DNA from: Sabellastarte sp. h YS-2021
Taxonomy: Eukaryota > Annelida > Polychaeta > Sabellida > Sabellidae
Assembly (NCBI GenBank): GCA_964017235.1
Contig: OZ024938.1
Location: 9,663,454 to 9,727,453 of the forward strand
Direction of reading: 5' to 3'
Length of the DNA stretch: 64,000 nt
Shown piece by piece: positions 56,804-64,000 of the stretch; the stretch's first letter is position 1, and every line of letters begins with the position of its first letter. The position numbers and the translations under genes are program-made. Under the pieces are notes generated by a model, which was not told where the DNA came from, did not search any database, and saw nothing but the letters and a program-made list of their open reading frames with translations.

Positions 56804-56986
56804 CACAAGATTGAGCAAAAGTCAAAGTTGGGGTTTTACGTCCCATTCAACAGCCAGGGTCATATTGGGACCAGTCCTCAGCATAGCCACTTGTGGGAGT
56901 CAAACCCACACAGAGATGACAGCCTGTAATTAGATATCAAACTTGCTAGCAACTATGCCACTGAGGACCTTCACAAGATTGTGCAA
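56804..56986 (-). mobile_element. tRNA-derived SINE with 15-bp target duplication
   Basis: Minus-strand body 56819-56971: a tRNA-like head with A box 'agtggcatagttgctagc' and B box 'gggtttgactccca', ending 'gaatgggacgtaaaacccc'. It is flanked by CACAAGATTGAGCAA (56804-56818) and CACAAGATTGTGCAA (56972-56986), a 15-bp duplication with one change. It lies only about 22 bp beyond the splice donor of the 57009-57100 exon. Confidence 0.85.
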
Positions 56987-57008
56987 TAAGTAACCTTTAA
57001 ACACCTAC

Positions 57009-57100
57009 CTTTATCAGTAACAGCCGTTTTACTGAGGTTTAGTTTGGACAGCATCACACATGTATGGAGAACTTCTGTTAGCAGCAGCTCATCACTTATA
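57009..57100 (-). CDS. Host gene 2 (LRR protein), internal exon
   Basis: 92 bp on the minus strand between acceptor 'ttgttttag' and donor GTAGGT. In the phase set by the 57853-57892 exon it encodes ISDELLLTEVLHTCVMLSKL, NLSKTAVTDK plus one base: a leucine-rich repeat of the 'L..L.LS.T.VTD.G' type. No stop in this phase. The next exon (47654-47820) is 9.2 kb away because the intron holds the LTR element. Confidence 0.72.
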
Positions 57101-57852
57101 CTAAAACAAATACACAAATGTGGCGGTAAACTGGGCAGTATACAGAGATTAGTGTAAAAATAACATTCAAGAGAGGAAGGATGAAGGATGGACAAAATTC
57201 AGAAGAGGGCTGTCATTACAAAGACTGGTTAAAGAAAAAAGTCTAAGCTGACAGCAAGATATTTGTCTATTTTCTGTGAACTATCTTATACCTATTACAT
57301 CCTTTGATCTACTTTTCCTCATTGCCCTACGACTATGAATGGCTCATTGATGGCTTTTGAGTTTAACATGCAATTCCAGTCCTTTCAAAGACTGTCTCTT
57401 AGTTTGTTGTTTATCAGTGATATTGCAAATATACAAAAACTTGCTGTTAAATTGACCAGAAGCTACAGACATTGTCAATAATGTACTTAAACTTGCAGAC
57501 AGGTGATCTGCTGTTAATTAACATAGTATGTGTGAACACAGCCTGATACAACTACACGGGTTGTCTCAATTTCATGCATGTCATAATAACGTGTGTTTTT
57601 GTTTAGAAATCTATCCAGCATTATACAGGCTATCAGCATGTGATATTTTATTGAATTTTCATTTAATTGATCGTTATTTATGGTCCAGTTCTTTATTTTC
57701 TGTCATATGAATATATAGGTTTCTCAATTAGTTTGCTCAATATTGACTCACGGAATTATGACATGCACAGAATCGTGACAACCCGTGTATTTGTTTTTCA
57801 CAAGTATGATATCACAAATTAAACTCTTTGATGAACAGAATTCACAACTCAC
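57101..57852. other. LRR gene intron
   Basis: No further exon or repeat recognised; small plus-strand open frames have no domain. Confidence 0.4.
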
Positions 57853-57892
57853 CAGGTCTCTGACAGGCTCAGCTCCTGTAGCCTAGTAAATG
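57853..57892 (-). CDS. Host gene 2 (LRR protein), 40-bp microexon
   Basis: Minus strand: acceptor 'gttttcag', then 40 bp encoding (A)FTRLQELSLSET plus two bases, then donor GTGAGT. It joins in phase to 59256-59327 upstream and 57009-57100 downstream. The content is one leucine-rich strand segment (L..L.LS.T). Confidence 0.7.
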
Positions 57893-58384
57893 CTGAAAAC
57901 AAAAAAGAAAGAAGTTGCTTTTCTTATCTCTTTCCTGTGGTTTTCTGAGCAGCAAAGATAATGAAGTAAAATTTCAGTATTGACATCAAACTCTTCCCTG
58001 GCCCCGACAAAATTTGGCCCTCTCTTGAAAAGTTGTATTTAAGGGCCATTAATAGAATTTGAATCTATCATATCCTCCCCACCCCCATGTCTGCAAAATG
58101 TTTGGGCAAAGACAGTCCAAATATGCGGTAACCTGTCCTGTATCTGGTCAATGAAGGTTTCAGTCTGTGCAATTATGTCACTCTTGCAAGAATTGCGAAA
58201 TGGTTGTGCACTATTTCTATTTTCTTTCTTTTTTCTGTCTGGCTTCAGAATTGTTCACTTTGTACCATTCACATTATTTTCATATAAAATGGTATTTTCT
58301 TTTTAAAAAAATTGACTTGACAGAGCCCTTGCAATAAAAGAATGTAAGGTTTCCAATGAAATATTTAGCTGACACATATTTTGC
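57893..58384. other. LRR gene intron
   Basis: Nothing recognised. Confidence 0.4.
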
Positions 58385-58625
58385 CATTAGCGGATCCAGG
58401 GGGGTTCAGGGGGTTCAACACCTCCCCACCCCCCATGAAAAATAATGTAAAGTTGTCAACCCAAAGTACAAAATTATTTCTCGAGAGTGGTGTTAAATTT
58501 AAAGGAAATGCACTATATTTTTACCAAAAATGAAATTTTTCCCGTGGGACATGCCCCCCGACCCCCCTAGTTACGGCATGTCTGATGTGAACCGCCACGT
58601 TACTAAAAAGCTGGATCCGCCCCTG
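58385..58625. mobile_element. hAT-like MITE remnant
   Basis: The right end is the complement of CAGGGGCGGATCCAGC; the left end carries 'agcggatccagg', a degraded form of the same. The interior is C/G-rich with no frame. CAGGGGCGGATCCA ends are common in hAT-derived MITEs of marine invertebrates. No 8-bp duplication could be verified. Confidence 0.6.
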
Positions 58626-59255
58626 AATGGACCACATGTACTGAAATGTGGACAAGTAGTAAATCTTGCAAGTAGTGGGTATATCATTTATCGACACTGT
58701 CAGTATTTCTTGTTTTGGGGAGGGTTGTTGATATCAACGTGCAAAGACATATGTCAATACCGACATTTTTTGTATAACTTTAAACTTACACTTCAAATAC
58801 TTGAAAGAAACCCTATATCAGAAGCAATTGTACACTTTTATCATCTTTATTTTTGTACCTTTTAATGTATTCTTGATCAGAACTGCCATGTTTTGTTTTG
58901 GTAGACTTCACTTTCTGTTAGTGAGCCTATTTAGCTGGGGATATGCTGGAACCAAGTTTTTCAGTATGCTAGAATTAGAATTTTTAGTAGACAATGTCAC
59001 CTCCCTCCCCACATATCAACGGATATTAATATATTAGTAAATTCAATATCAATGTATCAATATCCACACAGCCAAACAATGAACCCCCCCCCCCCCCCCC
59101 CTACTTGCAAGATATTGTGTATCCCATGTTCTAGAATCAAGACCAAAGTGTTTGGAAGAGTGGAAATGAGTTCATAAAAGCGAATATTAAGAAAACAGAA
59201 GTTGGGTAACAGATGTACTGCTGAACTCTATACATCCATAATGTAAACCACCCAC
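58626..59255. other. LRR gene intron; includes an 18-base C run
   Basis: C run at 59084-59101. No exon or repeat recognised. Confidence 0.4.
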
Positions 59256-59327
59256 CTGATATCACTGCTGCTCCAGAGTTTGTGATTATCGTTCTGTCCA
59301 AATGTAACTCCTCAAGGTCTTTCAAAC
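59256..59327 (-). CDS. Host gene 2 (LRR protein), most 5' exon in the window
   Basis: 72 bp on the minus strand between acceptor 'ttatttcag' and donor GTGGGT. Phase 1 to phase 1; encodes LKDLEELHLDRTIITNSGAA then VIS, a single leucine-rich repeat of 24 residues. One exon of 72 bp per repeat is a modular pattern. Earlier exons must lie beyond the DIRS element and the window edge. The repeat type (L..L..L.LD.T.IT..G...L) is shared by several LRR families, so no gene name is given. Confidence 0.72.
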
Positions 59328-59736
59328 CTGAAATAATAGTAAAACTACCCGATTGATATATGTTGGTGGAAAAGACGGCAAACCGGATAGTTCGTTTCTA
59401 TTCGATTCACATAAACGTCATCGAAATCCGGTGACAGAGAAGTCCAAGAACCACTTCCCGAAATGTCACATATTTCACATTAAACGTATAAAATATTGCA
59501 CAGAAATGCTTAAAAATATTTACTTGTGTAATATTTTGCAATATACAGTGAAATAATATCCAAAACTTAAGATTTTATCAAATAATAAACCCCATATTAG
59601 TTGATGTAATTGTCCATGTACATGCACAAACGGTTTTACAGTTTGGTGTATGCTAATTCGAACGAATCCAGTTTTTGCTAAATTTTTGTTTTTTTAGAAC
59701 CCGGTTTCCATATTTACTTTTGAGTGTAACACTAAT
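59328..59736. other. Unassigned, probable LRR gene intron
   Basis: No exon or repeat recognised; ends at the DIRS terminal repeat. Confidence 0.4.
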
Positions 59737-59999
59737 TGTAACAAATTTTATTGTAATTTAACTTTTTACAAGTTAAATACTTACCTTATCCTCACAAGTG
59801 CTTGGTTTGGTTTTGTGGAGCAAAAGCATCGACCGACGAGTCTTTTAATAAAGACTTTTCTTGTCGAGAAGTGACCCCTTTGTCTGCGAATATCCGCGCA
59901 TGCGCCGATACCGTAGACGAGAGTGACTGTCTAGAAACTCTTCATTATATTTTTGGTCTCCAAGATAACAAATTAGAGGGGAGGTAGGGTGGGTTTATC

Positions 60000-60099
60000 C
60001 TTGTGAGGATAAGGTAAGTATTTAACTTGTAAAAAGTTAAATTACAATAAAATTTGTTACATTTTATTGCGTAAAATAGCCTTACCTTATCCTCACAAG
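60000..60099. repeat. DIRS C internal complementary region
   Basis: 'cttgtgaggataaggtaagtatttaacttgtaaaaagttaaattacaataaaatttgttaca' is the inverted copy of 59737-59799. It is fused to 'ttttattgcgtaaaatagccttaccttatcctcacaag', the predicted inverted copy of the terminus that lies outside the window. Confidence 0.85.
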
Positions 60100-60567
60100 T
60101 GCTTGAATGCAACCATAACAGGTGGAGGGAATTTGTTGTAACCACACTGTAAAATGATTGTCAGACAAGGGGTCACTATGTAAAGCACTTTGATAAGAGG
60201 ATAAGATAAGCTTAAGTACGCCACATCTCAGATTAAACAGTACTTCTTTAGCAATAATGATAAGTAACTTTGCTAACCTTGAATTTCAGTGGCTGATGTA
60301 GTTGTAAATGTCATCAATTGTTGCAAAATAAACATCATGAAGTCCTCTTAACTAGTCAACAGTGAAGGTCAGAGGAGTCTTCCTATACCCTCAGGCTGGC
60401 TGCCGTCATTCTATAAGAAGAAGCCTCCGAGCTGGAGCTGTAATCCTAACTACAGATGATTATGGAGCCATCTGAAGGAAAGAAAATAGAATACAAATGT
60501 CAGTAAAAATACTGGTATGTATGGAGAACGATGAATATGTATATCATAAAGTAAAATGAAGACGTAC
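60100..60567. other. DIRS C 3' non-coding sequence
   Basis: Between the internal complementary region and the recombinase stop codon. No coding or repeat recognised. Confidence 0.5.
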
Positions 60568-61830
60568 TTAAACATTGACAATATGTTGAGCTGAGACCAC
60601 TGGGCCTAATTTATAGTCAGACTGGTCATGAGATTGCCAAGCTACATCCTTCAAATAAAATGTGGTAAAGGTGTTGTGACTCTTCCAATAGCAGGAGCCT
60701 AAAATCTGCTCAAGCGAAGCCCCACCCTTGAAAGCTAAAGATGCAGACATGGATCGGATGTCATGCGCCTTAATATGAAGATCCTGAGAATCAGCCTTAG
60801 AGGATTGATATGCTAGTAAAACAGTTTGTTTAATCCAGGAAGATATGGTAGATCTCATGATATCTCTGTCAAAGCCTTCCTTAAATGATATGAATAGGAG
60901 GTTCTTTCCCCTCCTCAACTCATTGGTTCTGTCTAGATAGTATCTAAGTGCCCTGACAGGACATAAGGTCATGTCCTCAGTCAAATCCGAGCTAAGGAAA
61001 GGTTTTAAGGCTGGAATGACTACTGGTCTTAATAAGTCTGGACCATCTGATGCCAATTGATTCTTTGCAAGGAAAGCAGGAGAAGGAGAGATGGTGACCT
61101 CCTTCCAGTGAGGTTTGTGTCTAAGAGAGGAGTATGTCCAAGAATGCACCTCCCCCCTTCTTTTGCCAGATGCCAATGCCATCAAGAAGACAGTTTTAAA
61201 AGTCAGAATCTTTAGACTTGCATCTTTTAATGGTTCAAAAGGAGCCTTTGTCAATGCTGAAAGTACCAAAGATAAATCCCATGAGGGTATTCCCCTATTA
61301 GCAGTAGGCTTATCTCTATAGAAGCTGGCAATAAGCCTGTTCAAGTCAAGACTTTTGCTCACCTGTTGGCCAGAATGACCTAAATGATCAGCAATAGCAG
61401 TTCTGTAGCCCGCAATAGTAGCAGGTTTGAGATTTTTTACAGTGAAAAGATAGTTCAAGAAATCTGCAATTTTTGAGATAGTAGGCTCTGAGCTGACCAC
61501 CGGACTCTGTTGGCACCAGAGTTCAAAAATGGACCACCTTGATTTGTACACTCTTCTAGATGAGGGTCTTTGAGGTGCCTTAATTCGATCTGCCACCTGC
61601 TCAGAGAATGATTCAAGTGATTCTGAGTGGTGTCTAGGTGCCAAACATGAAGATTCAGATACAACAGATTCTGATGGTATTTGTGACTGAATGGCTGTTT
61701 TAACAGATGAGGCCAGTGAGGTAGCTGCAATGGAGGTTTGGTTGACAGATTCACCAGATCCCAAAACCAATGCATCAGGGGCCACCCTGGTGCTACTACT
61801 ATCATTCTGCACCTGTAGGTGTTCATTTTC
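60568..61830 (-). CDS. DIRS C tyrosine recombinase
   Basis: Open minus-strand frame whose recombinase content starts near 61830 and ends at 60568. The N-terminal core-binding part includes RRVYKSRWSIFELWC, ISKIADFLNYLFTVKNLKPA and GYRTAIADHLG. The catalytic part has Arg in LASGKRRGEVHSW, HxxR in IKAHDIRSMSA, His in WKSHNTFTTF and the nucleophilic Tyr in FYLKDVAW: a full R-H-R-H-Y set. The frame stays open far upstream (to 63480), but that part is antiparallel-frame shadow of the RT gene. No ATG lies between the RT overlap and the first conserved residues, so expression may need frameshifting or re-initiation. Expected role: integration of a circular DNA intermediate. Confidence 0.88.
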   Translation of the reverse strand, partial: ENEHLQVQNDSSSTRVAPDALVLGSGESVNQTSIAATSLASSVKTAIQSQIPSESVVSESSCLAPRHHSESLESFSEQVADRIKAPQRPSSRRVYKSRWSIFELWCQQSPVVSSEPTISKIADFLNYLFTVKNLKPATIAGYRTAIADHLGHSGQQVSKSLDLNRLIASFYRDKPTANRGIPSWDLSLVLSALTKAPFEPLKDASLKILTFKTVFLMALASGKRRGEVHSWTYSSLRHKPHWKEVTISPSPAFLAKNQLASDGPDLLRPVVIPALKPFLSSDLTEDMTLCPVRALRYYLDRTNELRRGKNLLFISFKEGFDRDIMRSTISSWIKQTVLLAYQSSKADSQDLHIKAHDIRSMSASLAFKGGASLEQILGSCYWKSHNTFTTFYLKDVAWQSHDQSDYKLGPVVSAQHIVNV

Positions 61831-63740
61831 TGTATGACCTTTGGTATGAGAGCTACAGGACAATAGGCATAGCCGTCCAGACCCTCCCAAGAGATGTTCA
61901 ATGCATCTATGTTCAGTGCATCTGCATCTGGGACTGGAGAAACATAGAGTGGAAGTTTGTGGTTCATCTTGGTGGCAAACATGTCTACCATTGGTTTGTG
62001 CCAAATTTGGCAAATTAAGGAGAATATTTGAGGATGAAGTGACCACTCTGTCTGAATTATTTTGTCCTTCCTGGAGAGACTGTCGGCTATGACATTGAGG
62101 CAACCCTGAATGTGTCTGGCTCTTATGAGTATATTTCGAGGATTGCAGTAGGCCATGATGCGCCAAACCAGGAGACACATGTCCCATGAGTGTGTTCCCC
62201 CTTGTTTGTTCAGATAACTGACTACAGTGGCGTTGTCTGTTGCTATGAGAACCCTCTTGTCTAGAATTCTGTTTTGAAAGTTTTTTAAGGCCAGAAATAC
62301 CGCCTTTAACTCTAGGACATTGATATGAAGCAATTTTTCCTGATCTGTCCAATTGCCACTGACTGTCAGATTTTCTAAATGAGCTCCCCAACCCTGGTTT
62401 GACGCATCTGTGAAAATAAGGGTATTGTGTTCCTGAGGATGTAAAGGACAACCCTTTTCTAGATTTTTGGGGTCTTTCCACCACTGAAGAAAACTTTTCA
62501 GAAGATTTGAAACCGGAATCTTCAGGTCTAGAGACTGGGGATATTGCCAATGTGTCTTCAGGTACCACTGAAATGGACGCATGTGGAGCCTGCCCATTGG
62601 TATTGTCTTTTCTAGGGATGCTAGTACACCTATCAGGGACATAAGCGACCTTGGGGTTGTTAGTGATACGACCTCCATGTCCTGAACAGCTTTTGCTAGA
62701 ATTTTCAACTTCTTTTGGGTTGGAAAAACCTTCCCTTGTACCAAATCGAAATGGTAGCCCAGAAAGTCGATTTTTTGTGTAGGTACGAGCTCTGATTTTT
62801 CGAAGTTTATCACGAAACCTAATTCCTGGATTGTGTGAAGAAGTTCTTTTGTCTGGCTCATGCACTGGTGTTGGGAGCTTGCCCTTAACAACCAGTCGTC
62901 CAGGTATTGGTGAACTCGAATTCCTCGAGACTGAAGAACGAGTTTTGCTTCTTTTACAATCCGCGTGAACTCTAGTGGTGCTGTTGCTAAACCGAAAGGG
63001 AGAGCTTTGAACTGATACGTTCTGTTGTCTACATGGAAGCGTAGCAAGTGTTGAGAGTCCGGATGTATGGGCACGTGAAAGTACGCGTCTTTTAAATCTA
63101 TGGACACTACCCACTCGCTCTTTGTCAGAGAATTTCTTATAATTTCTGCAGTTTCCATTTTGAAGGTCGGTATATGCATGTAGCTGTTCAGAACACTGAG
63201 ATCTATTACTGGCCGCCATTTTTTGCCGGGTTTCGGTACAAGAAATAATCTGCTTGAGAAACCTAGAGTTGTGCAGTCCTTGAGATGGTAAATTGCGTCT
63301 TTTTGAAGCATTTGAACTACGCAATCTTGAAGGAAGCCATGTTTTTCCTGTCTTCCGTACCCGCTTTGCATTATGGGATAAACAGACAGGGGCGGATTCG
63401 ATTGGAGAGGAATTCGGTAACCCCACCTCAAGACCTGCACAACTCTGGGATGACAATAAAGATTCTCCCATACCTGCCAAAAATGCTGCAAACGGCCCCC
63501 ATGGTGAGTAACTACGCTGTAGTCACCTACGCTTGCTTCCACCTCTTCTGGAAGGCTGGGAAGAGTGGAAGTTTGGTTTCTTGAAGGAAGATGAGTTCTG
63601 CTCACGAAAACTCTTCTGGTTGTAGTTGGAATGCTGTTTATTGGTATTCCTGTCATCAGAGTGTCTTTTGAAACTAAAGGAAGACTTTTGATCTGTTCTA
63701 GGCCTTTTTGGAGACTTTTGAATCTTCTTTTCAACCTCAT
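61455..63740 (-). CDS. DIRS C reverse transcriptase/RNase H
   Basis: 761 codons from an ATG at 63740. The N-terminal GGRLQHFWQVWENLY motif is found in all copies here. RT follows with FLVPKPGKKWRPVIDLSVLN, SIDLKDAYFHVPIH, FKALPFGLATAPLEF and catalytic VHQYLDDWLL. RNase H has LIFTDASNQGWGAHL, LELKAVFLALKNF, VLIATDNATVVSYLNKQGG and HIQGCLNVIADSLSR. The C-terminal domain includes KPMVDMFATKMNHKLPLYVS and IVVAPGWPLMHWFWDL, the region often assigned as a methyltransferase-like domain in DIRS elements; I do not claim activity. It overlaps gag by about 220 bp and the recombinase by about 375 bp in other frames. Confidence 0.9.
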   Translation of the reverse strand: MRLKRRFKSLQKGLEQIKSLPLVSKDTLMTGIPINSIPTTTRRVFVSRTHLPSRNQTSTLPSLPEEVEASVGDYSVVTHHGGRLQHFWQVWENLYCHPRVVQVLRWGYRIPLQSNPPLSVYPIMQSGYGRQEKHGFLQDCVVQMLQKDAIYHLKDCTTLGFSSRLFLVPKPGKKWRPVIDLSVLNSYMHIPTFKMETAEIIRNSLTKSEWVVSIDLKDAYFHVPIHPDSQHLLRFHVDNRTYQFKALPFGLATAPLEFTRIVKEAKLVLQSRGIRVHQYLDDWLLRASSQHQCMSQTKELLHTIQELGFVINFEKSELVPTQKIDFLGYHFDLVQGKVFPTQKKLKILAKAVQDMEVVSLTTPRSLMSLIGVLASLEKTIPMGRLHMRPFQWYLKTHWQYPQSLDLKIPVSNLLKSFLQWWKDPKNLEKGCPLHPQEHNTLIFTDASNQGWGAHLENLTVSGNWTDQEKLLHINVLELKAVFLALKNFQNRILDKRVLIATDNATVVSYLNKQGGTHSWDMCLLVWRIMAYCNPRNILIRARHIQGCLNVIADSLSRKDKIIQTEWSLHPQIFSLICQIWHKPMVDMFATKMNHKLPLYVSPVPDADALNIDALNISWEGLDGYAYCPVALIPKVIQKMNTYRCRMIVVAPGWPLMHWFWDLVNLSTKPPLQLPHWPHLLKQPFSHKYHQNLLYLNLHVWHLDTTQNHLNHSLSRWQIELRHLKDPHLEECTNQGGPFLNSGANRVRWSAQSLLSQKLQIS

Positions 63741-64000
63741 TTAACACAGTTGGACAAAAAAGATCATGAGACTTGAAGCCCGTCCTTCTTAGTCTGTTGA
63801 AATCGTGCTCGTTGAGGTTGGGAGCAAGATTCTTGAGTACCGTATCTCTTCGTGCCAGTTCCAAGTTACAAGATGCAGCAATCGAATTATCAGTCACGTT
63901 TTCTAAAGCCTTTTCAATAGAAGCAATACAACTAAATTGAATCTGAAGGCCAGACAGCATAGTTTCTAACTCTTTGATGATGGCTTGATCCTTTGTGGAG
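63523..64000 (-). CDS. DIRS C gag-like protein, C-terminal part
   Basis: Open to the window edge; the internal Met at 63960 is probably not the start because the frame continues upstream. The first half is helical (IEKALENVTDNSIAASCNLE, RRDTVLKNLAPNLNEHDFNR). The end is basic and rich in Ser/Asn/Gln (KKIQKSPKRPRTDQKSSFSF, SRRGGSKRR), as expected for nucleic-acid binding in DIRS gag. No zinc knuckle. It overlaps the RT start. Confidence 0.75.
   Translation of the reverse strand, partial: STKDQAIIKELETMLSGLQIQFSCIASIEKALENVTDNSIAASCNLELARRDTVLKNLAPNLNEHDFNRLRRTGFKSHDLFCPTVLNEVEKKIQKSPKRPRTDQKSSFSFKRHSDDRNTNKQHSNYNQKSFREQNSSSFKKPNFHSSQPSRRGGSKRR

Larger units (their letters stand above)
59737..64000 (-). 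mobile_element. DIRS element C, near-intact, truncated by window edge
   Basis: The low-coordinate terminal repeat is about 59737-59999 and the internal complementary region 60000-60099. The recombinase (60568-61830), RT/RNase H (61455-63740) and gag-like (63523-64000) frames are open and mutually overlapping on the minus strand. The other terminal repeat lies beyond 64000. Its ends ('ttaccttatcctcacaagtgcttg') differ from the 'ctatccaatggac' ends of A and B, so it is a separate family. Open frames suggest it is the youngest DIRS copy here. Confidence 0.88.

Noticed and set aside
61850-63480. 970-codon minus-strand open frame taken as one protein
   Set aside because: Upstream of about 61830 it is the shadow frame of the RT/RNase H gene; only the last 420 or so codons are the recombinase.
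1-64000. CRISPR arrays, prokaryotic operons or ribosome binding sites
   Set aside because: The tandem repeats lack unique spacers of fixed length, and the sequence is plainly animal nuclear DNA with introns and retroelements.

Overview
This is an A+T-rich, repeat-dominated stretch of an animal nuclear genome. Spliced exon fragments, tRNA-derived SINEs, LINE, Penelope-like, DIRS and Ty3/gypsy retroelements, several MITEs and long minisatellite arrays exclude a prokaryote. The repeat style (interspersed 'ggtcaaggtcac' elements with internal tandem repeats, SINEs with a 'gggacgtaaaaccc' type end) suggests a marine lophotrochozoan, most likely a mollusc. That assignment is inference, and no species is claimed.

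Host genes: two minus-strand genes can be supported by exons whose splice sites and reading phases agree. Gene 1 has exons at 17025-17186 (with ATG), 11225-11333 and 6350-6415 and continues toward low coordinates; its third exon looks ankyrin-like. Gene 2 is the 3' part of a leucine-rich-repeat gene with exons at 59256-59327, 57853-57892, 57009-57100 and 47654-47820 (stop codon). Its last intron holds a complete LTR retrotransposon nested in an older repeat. A DIRS element lies just beyond its most 5' visible exon.

Layout: 0.8-2.3 kb tandem repeats; 2.8-3.1 kb LINE 3' end; 4.2-5.6 kb satellite; 6.3-11.3 kb gene 1 exons with a MITE, SINEs and a Helitron-like element with internal tandem repeats; 12.6-15.5 kb two nested satellites; 17 kb gene 1 first exon; 19.5-20.2 kb diverged tandem repeats; 20.8-25.0 kb LINE with an L1/Tx1-type ORF2 broken by three in-frame stops; 26.0-29.8 kb Penelope-like element(s) with C-terminal GIY-YIG, a MITE in the RT gene and an inverted partial copy; 30.4-31.5, 32.0-37.6 and 39.2-45.3 kb three decayed DIRS elements; 45.5-47.2 kb SINE and Helitron-like repeats; 47.65 kb LRR terminal exon; 48.4-56.5 kb a Helitron-like copy split by a 7.1 kb Ty3/gypsy-type element; 57.0-59.3 kb LRR exons; 59.7 kb to the window end, a fourth DIRS element with intact reading frames.

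The LTR element is the most striking item. Its integrase lies before reverse transcriptase and RNase H (the order of Gmr1-like elements, unlike ordinary gypsy). It has 1017-bp LTRs with only five differences, a 5-bp target duplication (GTCAC), a tRNA-Pro-type primer binding site and a single frameshift in the integrase. The four DIRS elements all lie on the minus strand and all show the internal complementary region that joins copies of both outer ends, so the circular intermediate and the pre-insertion site can be predicted.
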